Part shown: in pieces, positions 51,669 to 60,501 of the stretch
Numbering within the stretch: the stretch's first letter is position 1
Layout: each line of letters begins with the position of its first letter
Assembly: GCF_900110755.1 (NCBI RefSeq)
Contig: NZ_FOFF01000001.1
Coordinates: forward strand, 362,153-426,152
DNA: 64,000 nucleotides
Reading direction: 5' to 3'
From: Streptomyces sp. yr375
GTDB lineage: Bacteria; Actinomycetota; Actinomycetes; Streptomycetales; Streptomycetaceae
The notes under the pieces: generated by a model
What the model was told of the DNA's origin: nothing
Seen by the model: only the letters and a program-made list of their open reading frames with translations
Databases searched by the model: none
Translations under genes and position numbers: made by a program

Positions 51669-52558
51669 ACGGCGTCCAGGTCGAGCTTCGCACCGGCCTT
51701 GAGGATGTCGTCCTGGTGCTTGAGGATCACGCCCAGACTGTCCCGTACGACGGCCTCGTCGAGGGTCGTCGCGCCGAGCGCGAGCAGCGTGCGCGCCCAG
51801 TCGATCGTCTCGGCGACGGACGGCGCCTTGCGCAGGTCCATCGCGCGCAGCGCGCCGACCACCCGGACCACCGAGTCGGTCAGCGCCCCGTCGATGCCGG
51901 GCACCTTCAGCCGGACGATCCGCCGCTCCAACTCCTCCTCGGGGAAGCCGATATGGAGGAACAGGCAGCGGCGGCGCAGCGCCTCCGACAGTTCCCGGCT
52001 CGCGTTGGAGGTGAGGACGACGAAGGGGCGGCGGGTCGCGGTGACCGTGCCCAGTTCCGGGACGGTGATCTGGAAGTCGCTGAGCACTTCGAGGAGCAGC
52101 CCCTCCACCTCGACGTCGGCCTTGTCGGTCTCGTCGATCAGCAGGACGGTCGGCTCGTCGCCCCGGATAGCGGTCAGCAGCGGGCGCGGGAGGAGGAACT
52201 CCTCGCTGAAGATGTCCGTGCGGGTCTCGTCCCACGTCTCGTCGCGGCCCGCGCTGATGCGCAGCAACTGCTTGGCGTGGTTCCACTCGTACAGCGCCCG
52301 GGACTCGTCCACACCCTCGTAGCACTGGAGCCGCACCAGCCGGGCCCCCGCCACCTCGGCGACCGCCTTGGCCAGCTCCGTCTTGCCGACCCCGGCCGGC
52401 CCCTCCACGAGCAGCGGCTTGCCCAGCCGGTCGGCGAGGAAGACGGTCGTGGCGACGGCCGGGGAGGCGAGATACCCGGTCTCGGCGAGCCGGGCGGCGA
52501 CATCGTCGACGGATGTGAACAACGGGGCCTCCGGGTGGCCGGCACGGGCAGCGAGCAT
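51665..52558 (-). CDS. MoxR-family AAA+ ATPase
   Basis: A 297-residue AAA+ ATPase. Walker A is VEGPAGVGKTELAKA, Walker B is TVLLIDETDKAD, with sensor 1 VLTSNASRELSEALRRRC and the arginine-finger region. The ATG at 52558 is taken from family length; ATGs at 52600 and 52603 are in frame but lie in the inverted repeat next to the insertion element. Works with the VWA protein downstream. The insertion 40-75 bp upstream may have changed its promoter. Confidence 0.88.
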   Translation of the reverse strand: MLAARAGHPEAPLFTSVDDVAARLAETGYLASPAVATTVFLADRLGKPLLVEGPAGVGKTELAKAVAEVAGARLVRLQCYEGVDESRALYEWNHAKQLLRISAGRDETWDETRTDIFSEEFLLPRPLLTAIRGDEPTVLLIDETDKADVEVEGLLLEVLSDFQITVPELGTVTATRRPFVVLTSNASRELSEALRRRCLFLHIGFPEEELERRIVRLKVPGIDGALTDSVVRVVGALRAMDLRKAPSVAETIDWARTLLALGATTLDEAVVRDSLGVILKHQDDILKAGAKLDLDAV

Positions 52559-52633
52559 GATCCGGTCACTATCTAAGCGCTTGGTCACCGGATTTGTCAT
52601 CAACGGCCGGGGCGTTGATGCTCCTGTTGCTGG

Positions 52634-53854
52634 TCAAGCGGTTTGGAGCCAGGTGCGGTAGGCGTGGGCGAGGTTGTCGAGTCGGCGGGTTCCGCGTTCG
52701 ATGTCGGAGATCCTGGTCGGCCAGACCCCGAGGTGTCGTGCGGCGGCGGTGAGGGTGATGTTCTTGGACTGCCGCAGAGGACGCAGGTCCGCGACTTCGG
52801 GAACGTTGACCGTGGTGGACAGGCAGCGGAAGACCTCGCGGGCGATGGCTCGTTTCAGCTGCCGGATGATCTCCTTCTTCGTGCGTCCGGCGGCGGTCTG
52901 CCGCGCGACGTACTCGCGAGTGCGGGCGTCGCTGCCCATGCGGACCAGGGCGATGCGGTAGAGGGCGGCGTTCGCAGCCCGGTCGCCGCCCCGGGAGAGG
53001 CGGTGGCGGTTGGTCCTGCCGCTGGAGGCGGGGACCGGGGCGGCTCCGCAGAGAGCGGCGAAGGAGGCCTCGGTCCGCATGCGTTCGGGGTTGCCGCCTG
53101 CTGTGATCAGCAGTTGTGCGGCGGTGTCGGGGCCGACTCCGTGGGCGGCCCGCTGGCCGGGGTTGCCGGTGGTGACCGCGGTGTCCAGGGCTTTGGTGAG
53201 GGCTTCGTGCTCGGCCGTCAGTTCCTTGACACGCCGGGCAAGGGTTTTCAGCGCGGTCAGGACCGCGGTGTGGAGGGCGTCTCCGGCAGGCCGCTGTCGG
53301 GCCAGGGCATCAGCCCGGTCCATTGATCTCAGCGGCCCGTACTTGGCGCGGATGGCCTCGGGGGCCCAGACGAGGATGCTGCCGGTCTGGTTGAGTGCGG
53401 CGGTCCGCGCTTTCACGGCGGAGCGGGCGGCGTTGTGCAGGGCGCGTATGCCGGCGACGGTATCGTTTTTGGGCGTGCTGGAGGCCCGTCCGGACAGCGC
53501 GGCGCGGGCTGCGGCGTAGGCGTCGATGGGGTCGGACTTGCCGATCCGGCGGCGTTCGGCCCTGTCGGGGCGGTTGACCTCGACGACCCGGTGCCCGCAT
53601 GCGCGGGCGGCGCGGGTGAAACCGGCCCCGTAGGAGGAGGTGCCTTCCACTCCGATCGCCCTGACCTGGCCGTGGGCGTCGAGAAAGGCCAGGGCGGCGG
53701 CGTATCCGGCGGGTGTGGTGGTGAACTCGGCGTCGGCGAGCCGGCCGCCGTTGTCGCTGATGACCGCGACATGGAGGGTGTCGGTGTGGGAGTCGACGCC
53801 TCCGAACACCTTCTGGTCGATGCCAGTGGTGTCTTCCGGGGCCTGTGCTGCCAT
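52634..53854 (-). CDS. IS110-family transposase with C-terminal HTH extension
   Basis: A 406-residue transposase. The N-terminal DEDD RuvC-like domain has VFGGVDSHTDTLHVAV (Asp21), AIGVEGTSSYGAGF, and IGKSDPIDAYAAARAAL. The IS116/IS110/IS902 C-terminal domain has GVGPDTAAQLLITAGG and FAALCGAAPVPASSGRT with Ser. The last 50 residues read as an XRE-type HTH (LTAAARHLGVWPTRISDIERGT), an unusual extension. It appears intact. The ATG is at 53854. Confidence 0.92.
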   Translation of the reverse strand: MAAQAPEDTTGIDQKVFGGVDSHTDTLHVAVISDNGGRLADAEFTTTPAGYAAALAFLDAHGQVRAIGVEGTSSYGAGFTRAARACGHRVVEVNRPDRAERRRIGKSDPIDAYAAARAALSGRASSTPKNDTVAGIRALHNAARSAVKARTAALNQTGSILVWAPEAIRAKYGPLRSMDRADALARQRPAGDALHTAVLTALKTLARRVKELTAEHEALTKALDTAVTTGNPGQRAAHGVGPDTAAQLLITAGGNPERMRTEASFAALCGAAPVPASSGRTNRHRLSRGGDRAANAALYRIALVRMGSDARTREYVARQTAAGRTKKEIIRQLKRAIAREVFRCLSTTVNVPEVADLRPLRQSKNITLTAAARHLGVWPTRISDIERGTRRLDNLAHAYRTWLQTA

Positions 53855-53952
53855 GCTGGTGAACGCCTTCCTAGCCGGAGGTGGCGTCGGCCGGGTGGCT
53901 CAGACAGGACATTGAAGGGGCTTCTGACCAAGCTCCTATCAGGTCATGGTCC

Positions 53953-53993
53953 GCCCGGCCGGAGCCATGAGAACCAGGCTCCGGCGGCCGGGC
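53953..53993 (-). ncRNA. Candidate bridge-RNA hairpin of the IS110 element
   Basis: GCCCGGCCGGAGCC (53953-53966) pairs with GGCTCCGG plus GCCGGGC (53977-53993) with a 2-base bulge and a 10-base loop. It lies 99 bp upstream of the transposase start in the element's left-end region, where IS110 elements encode their bridge RNA. The loop would be a target- or donor-binding loop. Only the hairpin and its location are seen; function is inferred. Confidence 0.5.
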
Positions 53994-54101
53994 AGAACAA
54001 CGCGAAGACAGCCCAGCAGGGCGCCAGTCAGTGGCAGAGCCACGACCGCCGGAACCCGCGTACGAGTATCAATGTCAGTGGTGGGCGGTACGTTGCGGGT
54101 C

Positions 54102-54680
54102 ATGGGTGTGTATCTGGTGAGTGTGGCCGCGCGGGACTGGTTCGGGCAGGAGGAGGGCGGCTACGGCGACACCGCGTCGGCGCTGGCCGAGGAGCTGGCG
54201 CGGCGCGGACTGCCGCCGTACCGGCCGGGGGAGTCGGTCGGGGATGCCTCGGGCTGGTTCGAGGAGAAGATGAGCCCCGCGATGGACGGGTTCGCCGCAC
54301 TGTGCCAGGCGCATCTGACCCGGGCCGAGCAGCGGACCCTCCTGGACTGGTCGGTCCTGGTGCCGCTCTCCCTGGAGCGGGAGATCCCGCTGCCGATCGG
54401 TACGGCGTACACCGATGAGACGCTGGTGGCGGGAGCGCCGCAGGTCCTCGCGCTGGCCGAGCGGCTGGCCGCGATCCTCGGCCTGCCCCTGGACGCGATA
54501 CCCGCGACGGGCGGCAACCTGGAACTGACCCTGTGGTTCCTGGAGGGCGAGGCGGAGCAGACGGCGGCGGTCCGACCGGGCCCCTGGTCCGACGACCTGA
54601 CCACCGCGTTCTACACGGCGGTCTACCTACGGGCCGCCCAGTACGCGCTGCGGCAGGGCTGCCCGATGGCCTACTCGTGA
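54102..54680 (+). CDS. Conserved hypothetical protein
   Basis: A 192-residue soluble protein starting MGVYLVSVAARDWFGQEEGGYGD. I do not recognise a domain; it has an even mix of helix-like segments and a GNLELTLWFLEGEAE stretch. The neighbouring insertion element ends just upstream, so its promoter may have been replaced. ATG 54072 is an alternative start. Confidence 0.7.
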   Translation: MGVYLVSVAARDWFGQEEGGYGDTASALAEELARRGLPPYRPGESVGDASGWFEEKMSPAMDGFAALCQAHLTRAEQRTLLDWSVLVPLSLEREIPLPIGTAYTDETLVAGAPQVLALAERLAAILGLPLDAIPATGGNLELTLWFLEGEAEQTAAVRPGPWSDDLTTAFYTAVYLRAAQYALRQGCPMAYS

Positions 54681-54742
54681 CCCCACGCCGTCGACGCAGG
54701 CCATGACGCCCTCGCGCAACCTCGCCTCAGCTCTTCAGCGGC

Positions 54743-55603
54743 TCACCGGAACGCCGCCGCGTTGCGCCGCGCCCACTCCTCGAAGGCGTGCGGTGCGCGG
54801 CCCAACACCCGCTCCACGTCCGGGCTGACGCGCCGCTCGGCGGGTGTCGGCTCGCCGAGGATGGAGAGGGTGGTCTCGACGACCGGCTCCGGCATGAACG
54901 CCAGCATCTGTGCGCGGGCCTCCTCCCGCGTCTGCTCGACGAACCGGACCGGCTCGCCGAGCGCCTCGCCGATGGCCGCCGCCCGCTGCCGGGGTGTCGT
55001 CAGCGCGGGACCGGTCAACTCGTAGACAGCGCCCGCGTGTCCGTCCTCCCGTAGGGCCACGGCAGCGACCTCGGCGATGTCGGCCGGGTCGACGCTGGGC
55101 AGCGCGACGTCGCCGAAGGGGGCCGCGACGGTGCGGCGGGCGCGGACCGGCTCCGCCCAGGCGTAGGCGTTGGAGTGGAAGCCGCCGGGCCGCAGGATCG
55201 TCCAGTCCAGGCCCGAGTCCCGGACGGCGTCCTCGATGGTCCGCGCCACGCTCCCGTGCGACGCCGACTCCGGGCGGGTCACGACTCCCTGCGAGGACAG
55301 CAGCACCACCCGGCGGACCCCGGCGGACTCGGCGACGTCGAGGATGCTCCGCGGGTCGAGCAGATGCGCGCTGGTGCCGCCGTTCTGAAGGAACAGCGCG
55401 TCGGCCCCGTCGAACACGGGCCGCAGGCTCGCCGCGTCGGTGAGGTCCGCGCGCAACCGCCGTACACCGTCCGGGACTTGCCTGTCCGGGGCTTCCGCGT
55501 CCGAGATGTTCCGGGACGTGGCGGTCACCTTCTCGCCCGCATCCGTGAGAAAACGGACCAGTTCACGGCCGACGTTACCGGTCGCCCCCGTCACCACGAT
55601 CAT
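54743..55603 (-). CDS. NmrA-type NAD(P)H-binding reductase
   Basis: A 286-residue atypical SDR. It begins MIVVTGATGNVGRELVRFL (Rossmann glycine motif at 6-12). VRRVVLLSSQGVVTRP and LDWTILRPGGFHSNAYAWA are typical of NmrA/TMR-like proteins. It lacks the YxxxK motif, consistent with this branch. Divergent from an HxlR regulator, the common arrangement for redox-sensing pairs. Confidence 0.88.
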   Translation of the reverse strand: MIVVTGATGNVGRELVRFLTDAGEKVTATSRNISDAEAPDRQVPDGVRRLRADLTDAASLRPVFDGADALFLQNGGTSAHLLDPRSILDVAESAGVRRVVLLSSQGVVTRPESASHGSVARTIEDAVRDSGLDWTILRPGGFHSNAYAWAEPVRARRTVAAPFGDVALPSVDPADIAEVAAVALREDGHAGAVYELTGPALTTPRQRAAAIGEALGEPVRFVEQTREEARAQMLAFMPEPVVETTLSILGEPTPAERRVSPDVERVLGRAPHAFEEWARRNAAAFR

Positions 55604-55660
55604 GGCTAACTCCTTGCCGAGGATGGGTTGTTGCCCTTGCCGGGCGAAGCTAGCACCGCT

Positions 55661-55674
55661 CGTATAGTAGGTAC
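55661..55674. promoter_or_regulatory. Possible HxlR promoter/operator
   Basis: TATAGT at 55663-55668 fits a -10 element for the HxlR gene, and GTATAGTAGGTAC around it is a loose inverted repeat of the kind HxlR proteins bind. No convincing -35 is placed at normal spacing. The gap 55604-55707 holds no gene. Confidence 0.35.
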
Positions 55675-55707
55675 CCAGAGGAAAGTGACTCTCCCGGAGG
55701 GATGCAC

Positions 55708-56082
55708 ATGGCCGTCCACGCGACCGAGACGTCGGCCGATCCCGAACTCGCCTGCCCCATAGCCCCCGTGGTCGACATCGTGTTCAGCCGCTGGACCACG
55801 CCGATCCTGTGGACCCTGCACACGCACGGCCGCCAGCGTTTCGGCGAACTGGAGCGCCGGATCGCGCACATCACCCCCAAGGTGCTCACCCAGCGCCTCA
55901 GGCAGCTCGAACGCGACGGCCTCCTCACCCGCACCTACCACCCGGAGGTGCCCCCGCGCGTCGAGTACGAGATCAGCGCACTCGGCCTCAGCCTCGCCCC
56001 GCTCTTCGCTAACCTCGCCGAATGGGCCACCGCCAACCTGCCCAAGGTGGAACAGTCCCGGGAGGGATACGACGCCAGGTGA
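55708..56082 (+). CDS. HxlR-family transcriptional regulator
   Basis: A 124-residue winged-helix regulator. CPIAPVVDIVFSRWTTPILWTLH (with the conserved Cys near residue 17), RFGELERRIAHITPKVLTQRLRQLERDGLLTRTYHPEVPPRVEYEIS is the HxlR signature. ATG 55708 sits 7 bases after GGAGG; an ATG at 55702 is too close to it. Probably senses electrophiles through the Cys and controls the divergent reductase. Confidence 0.9.
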   Translation: MAVHATETSADPELACPIAPVVDIVFSRWTTPILWTLHTHGRQRFGELERRIAHITPKVLTQRLRQLERDGLLTRTYHPEVPPRVEYEISALGLSLAPLFANLAEWATANLPKVEQSREGYDAR

Positions 56083-56084
56083 CC

Positions 56085-56738
56085 TCAGTCGAGGAGGATC
56101 ACCTCCAGCGTGCGCGGGCCGTGCACCCCCTCCACCCGGTCCAACTCGATATCGCTGGTCGCCGACGGACCGGAGATCCACGTCAACGGACGTGCCGGGT
56201 CGAGGCGTTCGAGAGCCTGCGGCACCGAGGACACGACCTGCTCGGGGACGCGTACCACGCAGATGTGGTGGTCGGGGACCAGGGTGATCCGGCGTCGGCC
56301 CTGGTCGGGGCCGCCGTCCAGGACGATCGTGCCGGTCTCGGCGACGGCGACGGCACAGCCGGTGATCACGCTCTCCACCTCGTCCAGTTCCTGGGGAGTA
56401 CTCACCGCGCGGTCGTGCACCCGGGTCGGGTCAGCGGCGGACAACCACGCGGGCGGCAACCCTGGCGGCACCAGCACGTACCGTGATCCGCGCTCGGCGA
56501 GCAACCGCATGACGAGGTAGGGCAGTTCCTCGGCGTCGGTGCGATGCACGACGGCCCGGTAGTCCGCCAGATTCTCCGCCAGCAGCTCCACCGTCTCCGC
56601 GACGCTCCGACTGCCGTGCTCCCGCAGATAGTCGCGCGCGACGGCCTCCGCGTACGGAGGGTCGTCCTGCGGTACGTCGGCCAGCGCGCGCCGCACCCGG
56701 CCCAGGATCCGTTCCCTGCTGCTCACTTCGCTGCTCAC
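56085..56738 (-). CDS. lutC: LutC: L-lactate utilization protein
   Basis: A 217-residue LUD-domain (DUF162) protein. It has SRERILGRVRRALADV at the start, YRAVVHRTDAEELP, CAVAVAETGTIVLDGG and HHICVVRVPEQVVSSVPQAL, ending RTLEVILLD. GTG start at 56738 overlaps LutB by 4 bases; a second in-frame GTG 12 bases later lies in a duplicated GTGAGCAGC. It is the last gene of the rha-lut run and completes the iron-sulfur LutABC lactate dehydrogenase complex. Confidence 0.92.
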   Translation of the reverse strand: MSSEVSSRERILGRVRRALADVPQDDPPYAEAVARDYLREHGSRSVAETVELLAENLADYRAVVHRTDAEELPYLVMRLLAERGSRYVLVPPGLPPAWLSAADPTRVHDRAVSTPQELDEVESVITGCAVAVAETGTIVLDGGPDQGRRRITLVPDHHICVVRVPEQVVSSVPQALERLDPARPLTWISGPSATSDIELDRVEGVHGPRTLEVILLD

Positions 56739-58219
56739 TTCGCCCCGCCCTCTCCGATCGTCCCCTGCGTACGCTGCCACCAGTCGCGGAACGGCTCGGC
56801 GGGCACGGCCGGCAGATCCCGTGTACCGCTCCACGCCCTGCCCGGACCGGGCAGCGTACGGGGGTGGAAGCGGCGGGTGCGGGACGCCAGCCGCTGGCCG
56901 GTGCGCAGAGCGCCGGGGCGGCCGAACGCCCAGCGCGCCGCCCGCATCGCCGCCCGCTCGGCGGCATGCCCCTTGGCCGGCTTCAGCACCACCTTGTTGC
57001 CGTCCCGCGTCACCGGACCGCCCTCGACGATCCGTTCCCGCAGATGCACCAGCACCTCCGGGATGTCGATGGCGACCGGGCAGACCTCGTAACAGGCCCC
57101 GCACAGCGACGAGGCGTATGGGAGTGAGGCGTCGATCTCGCTCTGCGTGCCCCGGAGTTGGGGGCTGAGGATCGCGCCGATCGGCCCCGGGTACACCGAG
57201 CCGTAGGCGTGGCCGCCGGCCCGCTCGTACACCGGGCAGACGTTCAGACAGGCCGAGCAGCGGATGCAGCGCAGGGCCTGGCGGCCGACCTCGTCGGCGA
57301 GGGTGTCGGTGCGGCCGTTGTCCAGCAGGACGAGGTGGAAGGTCTGCGGACCGTCGCCGTCCGTCGTGCCGGTCCAGGTCGACGTGTACGGGTTCATGCG
57401 CTCGGCCGTGGAGGAGCGGGGCAGCGTCTGGAGGAAGACCTCCAGGTCCCGCCACGTCGGCACGATTTTCTCGATGCCGACAACGGAGATCAGCGTCTCG
57501 GGGAGTGTGAGGCACATCCGCCCGTTGCCCTCGGACTCGACGACGACCAGGGTGCCGGTCTCGGCGACCATGAAGTTCGCGCCTGAGACGCCGACCTTGG
57601 CCCGCAGGAACTTCTCGCGCAGGTGGAGGCGTGCGGCCTCGGCGAGTTCGGCCGGTGTGTCGGTGAGGCCCTCGGGAGCCGGACGCCCCCACTCGCTCAT
57701 CTCGGCGCGGAAGATGTCCCGGATCTCACCCCGGTTGCGGTGGATGGCGGGGACCAGGATGTGCGACGGCCGGTCGTTGCCCAACTGCACGATCAGCTCG
57801 GCGAGATCGGTCTCGTAGGCGCGGATGCCGGCCGCCTCCAGTGCCTCGTTGAGCCCGATTTCCTGCGTGGCCATCGACTTGACCTTGACGACCTCCGACT
57901 CGCCCGTCTCCTTGACGAGTCGGGTCACGATCCGGTTCGCCTCGTCCGCGTCGGCGGCCCAGTGGACCGTGCCGCCCGCCGCCGTGACCGATTCCTCCAA
58001 CTGGACGAGGTACCGGTCGAGTTGGCGGAGGGTGTGGTCCTTGATCTGCTTGCCGGCCTCCCGTAGCGCCGCCCAGTCGGACAGCTCGGCGACCGCCTTC
58101 GCGCGCTTGGCGCGGATGGTGTGCGTGGCGTGCCGCAGATTGCCGCGCAGCGTCGGGTTGCCGACCGCCTCGCGCGCCGCCTCCGGAAACGCCGGCATCC
58201 CGACGAACGTCCCGCTCAC
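56735..58219 (-). CDS. lutB: LutB: iron-sulfur L-lactate utilization protein
   Basis: A 494-residue protein. The N-terminal LUD domain has FLRAKVGVSGANFMVAETGTLVVVESEGNGR. Two 4Fe-4S motifs follow: CIRCSACLNVCPVY and CGACYEVCPVAIDIP. The C-terminal tail is Arg-rich and Trp-containing. GTG start with 4-base overlap with LutA. In LutABC it passes electrons from L-lactate oxidation. Confidence 0.93.
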   Translation of the reverse strand: MSGTFVGMPAFPEAAREAVGNPTLRGNLRHATHTIRAKRAKAVAELSDWAALREAGKQIKDHTLRQLDRYLVQLEESVTAAGGTVHWAADADEANRIVTRLVKETGESEVVKVKSMATQEIGLNEALEAAGIRAYETDLAELIVQLGNDRPSHILVPAIHRNRGEIRDIFRAEMSEWGRPAPEGLTDTPAELAEAARLHLREKFLRAKVGVSGANFMVAETGTLVVVESEGNGRMCLTLPETLISVVGIEKIVPTWRDLEVFLQTLPRSSTAERMNPYTSTWTGTTDGDGPQTFHLVLLDNGRTDTLADEVGRQALRCIRCSACLNVCPVYERAGGHAYGSVYPGPIGAILSPQLRGTQSEIDASLPYASSLCGACYEVCPVAIDIPEVLVHLRERIVEGGPVTRDGNKVVLKPAKGHAAERAAMRAARWAFGRPGALRTGQRLASRTRRFHPRTLPGPGRAWSGTRDLPAVPAEPFRDWWQRTQGTIGEGGAK

Positions 58220-58971
58220 AGCGCAGCGTCCCCTTCCGTGCCCGCCAAAATCTCCGCGATGTGCACCGGCCGCATACCGGTCTTCAGCCGGGTCATGGTC
58301 CCCCCGATGTGCATCAGACAGGAGTTGTCCGCCGCGCACAGCACCTCGGCGCCCGTCGACTCCGCGTTGCGCACCTTGTCCGCGCCCATCGCCGCCGACA
58401 CGTCCGGGTTCTTCAGCGCGAACGTCCCGCCGAAGCCGCAGCACTCGTCGGCGCCGGGCAGCTCCACCAGCTCCAGCCCCTTCACCGCCCGCAGCAGCCG
58501 CAGGGGCCGCTCCCCGAGCCCGAGACTGCGCAGTCCGTGACATGTGGGGTGGTAGGTCACCGTGTGCGGGTAGTACGCGCCGACGTCCGTCACCCCGAGC
58601 ACGTCGACCAGGAACTCGGTCAGCTCGTACGTCTTCGGCACCACCGGCGCCAGCGTGGCCGCGAGAGCAGTCCCGCGCCCCTCGGCCCGAGCCCGCTCGC
58701 CCATCCGGGGATACAGCTCCCGCACCATCGCCCCGCACGACCCGGAGGGCGTGACGATCGCCTCGTACTCCCCGAAGACATCGGAGAAATGCCGGGCGAG
58801 CGGCTCGGCCTCATGGCGGTAGCCGGTGTTGTAGTGGGCCTGCCCGCAGCAGGTCTGGGCCATCGGGAAGTCGACCTCGACGCCCAACCTGGTCAGGAGT
58901 TTCACCACGGCGCGGCCGGTGTCCGGATAGAGCGTGTCGTTGACACAGGTCAGGAACAGGGCGACACGCAT
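58216..58971 (-). CDS. lutA: LutA: CCG-domain L-lactate utilization protein
   Basis: A 251-residue protein with two cysteine-rich CCG domains: AQTCCGQAHYNTG and GADECCGFGGTFALK, plus single Cys in ALFLTCVND and TYHPTCHGLRS. This matches the heterodisulfide-reductase-like LutA. ATG at 58971. The gap of 84 bp to rhaB carries a tandem 12-bp repeat that may be its operator. Confidence 0.93.
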   Translation of the reverse strand: MRVALFLTCVNDTLYPDTGRAVVKLLTRLGVEVDFPMAQTCCGQAHYNTGYRHEAEPLARHFSDVFGEYEAIVTPSGSCGAMVRELYPRMGERARAEGRGTALAATLAPVVPKTYELTEFLVDVLGVTDVGAYYPHTVTYHPTCHGLRSLGLGERPLRLLRAVKGLELVELPGADECCGFGGTFALKNPDVSAAMGADKVRNAESTGAEVLCAADNSCLMHIGGTMTRLKTGMRPVHIAEILAGTEGDAAL

Positions 58972-58990
58972 CGCGGCTCCTAGCGATAGG

Positions 58991-59014
58991 TCATCGAATG
59001 AGTCATCGGATGAG
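58991..59014 (-). promoter_or_regulatory. Tandem 12-bp palindromic repeat upstream of lutA
   Basis: TCATCGAATGAG (58991-59002) and TCATCGGATGAG (59003-59014) are adjacent and each contains TCATC-GATGA or a one-base variant. Position, 20 bp before lutA and in the gap behind rhaB, suggests a GntR- or IclR-type operator for lutABC alone. Confidence 0.65.
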
Positions 59015-59055
59015 TGCAGGGTAGTCCGGCACCGGGGCCCGGGGGAGACCCCGGC

Positions 59056-60501
59056 TCACCGCGCGGCGAGCCGGGCCTGCGCCGCCCGCCACCGCTCGGT
59101 CCCGCCCTGCGGCGCGTAGCGGGTCAGCGGCTGGGTACGGGCGATCAGCCGGCGCAGCGCGGCGCGATCCCCGGCGAGCCCGTGCGCCCGCGCCTGGACG
59201 AGCACGTTGCCGAGCGTCGCCGCCTCCGTCGGACCGGCCACCACCGGCAACCCGCAGGCGTCGGCGGTGAGTTGGCACAGAAGCGCGTTGCGGGTGCCGC
59301 CGCCGACGATGTGCACGACGTCGACCGGATGGTCGGCGAGCCGCACGGCGTCCTCGATCGCCCGCCGGTGCGCGAGGGCGAGGGAGTCGAGGATGCAGCG
59401 CGTGATCTCGGCGGGAGACGTCGGCACCGGCTGCCCGGAGGCACGGCACGCGTCGGCGATCCGCTCCGGCATCCGCCCGGGGGCCAGGAACGCCGCGTCC
59501 CCGGCGTCCACGACCGACCGCAGCGCAGGCACGGCGGTGGCCGCCCGCAGCAACCCGCCCAACTCCGGTTCCCCCCAGGCCCGTACGCACTCCTGGAGCA
59601 GCCACAGCCCCATGATGTTGCGCAGGTAGCGGACCGTGCCGTCGAGGCCCAGTTCGTTGGTGAAGTTGGCGGCGCGGCTCTCCTCGGTGAGCACGGGCGC
59701 GGCGAGTTCCAGTCCGGCCAGAGACCAGGTGCCGGTGCATATGTAGGCGAACCGCTCCCCGGCGGCGGGGACGGCGGCCACGGCCGACGCCGTGTCGTGC
59801 GAGCCGACGGCCGTCATCGGCACGGGCCCGGTCAGCCCCGTCTCCGCCAGCACCTCGGCCCGCAGCAGCCCCGCCGGGTCGCCGGGCCGGCGCAGGGGCG
59901 CGAACAGGGTCAGGTCGATGCCGAGCCGGGCGGCGACGTCGTAGGACCAGTCGCGGGTGCGGGGGTCGATGAGCTGGGTGGTGGAGGCGTTGGTGAGCTC
60001 GGTGCCCTGCTCGCCGGTCAGCCAGTACGTCAGCAGGTCGGGGATGAGCAACAGCCGGCGGGCCTGCGCCAGTTGGGCCGAGGAGGCCGCGGCCGTCAAC
60101 TGGTACAGGGTGTTGAAGGGCGCGTACTGAAGACCCGTCGCCGCGTACAGTTCGGCGGCCGGGACCGTCGCCCACACCTGCTCCGCGACGCCCTCGGTCC
60201 GGGCGTCCCGGTAGTGGACGGGGTTGCCGAGCAGCGCCCCGTCGGCGTCCAGCAGGCCGTAGTCCACGGCCCAACTGTCGATGCCGACGGAGTCCACCCG
60301 GCCGGCCGCCCGCAGCCCGTCCAGGACCCCCGCGTACAGGGACAGCACGTCCCAGCGCAGCCCCTCCGGCACCCGCACCGGCCGGTTGGGGAACCGGTGC
60401 GCCTCCGCCAACACCAGCGAGTCCGGGCCCACTCGGCCGACCATGACGCGCCCACTGGACGCGCCGAGGTCGACAGCGGCGTACGACCGCACGGCCGTCA
60501 C
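59056..60501 (-). CDS. rhaB: L-rhamnulokinase
   Basis: A 481-residue FGGY-type sugar kinase. The first phosphate motif is AAVDLGASSGRVMVGRV near residue 8, with VGIDSWAVDYGLLD, AVGSHDTASAVAAVP and the adenosine motif HIVGGGTRNALLCQLTADA. The order of neighbours and the RhaB-like IDSWAVDYGLL support L-rhamnulose. GTG start overlaps the aldolase-dehydrogenase gene by 4 bases. Phosphorylates L-rhamnulose in the cytoplasm. Confidence 0.9.
   Translation of the reverse strand: MTAVRSYAAVDLGASSGRVMVGRVGPDSLVLAEAHRFPNRPVRVPEGLRWDVLSLYAGVLDGLRAAGRVDSVGIDSWAVDYGLLDADGALLGNPVHYRDARTEGVAEQVWATVPAAELYAATGLQYAPFNTLYQLTAAASSAQLAQARRLLLIPDLLTYWLTGEQGTELTNASTTQLIDPRTRDWSYDVAARLGIDLTLFAPLRRPGDPAGLLRAEVLAETGLTGPVPMTAVGSHDTASAVAAVPAAGERFAYICTGTWSLAGLELAAPVLTEESRAANFTNELGLDGTVRYLRNIMGLWLLQECVRAWGEPELGGLLRAATAVPALRSVVDAGDAAFLAPGRMPERIADACRASGQPVPTSPAEITRCILDSLALAHRRAIEDAVRLADHPVDVVHIVGGGTRNALLCQLTADACGLPVVAGPTEAATLGNVLVQARAHGLAGDRAALRRLIARTQPLTRYAPQGGTERWRAAQARLAAR

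Larger units (their letters stand above)
52598..54070 (-). mobile_element. IS110-family insertion element (approximate ends)
   Basis: The transposase at 52634-53854 is flanked on its upstream side by about 200 bp of structured noncoding DNA and downstream by a short end. IS110 elements lack terminal inverted repeats, so I could not fix the ends. At the left, CATCAACG (52598-52605) and CGTTGATG (52613-52620) form a perfect inverted repeat; it may belong to the element or to the target. The right limit is set where the upstream region of the gene at 54102 seems to begin. Confidence 0.6.

Noticed and set aside
58216..58971. Glycolate oxidase iron-sulfur subunit GlcF
   Set aside because: It shares CCG motifs, but the following LutB and LutC genes with overlaps identify it as LutA.
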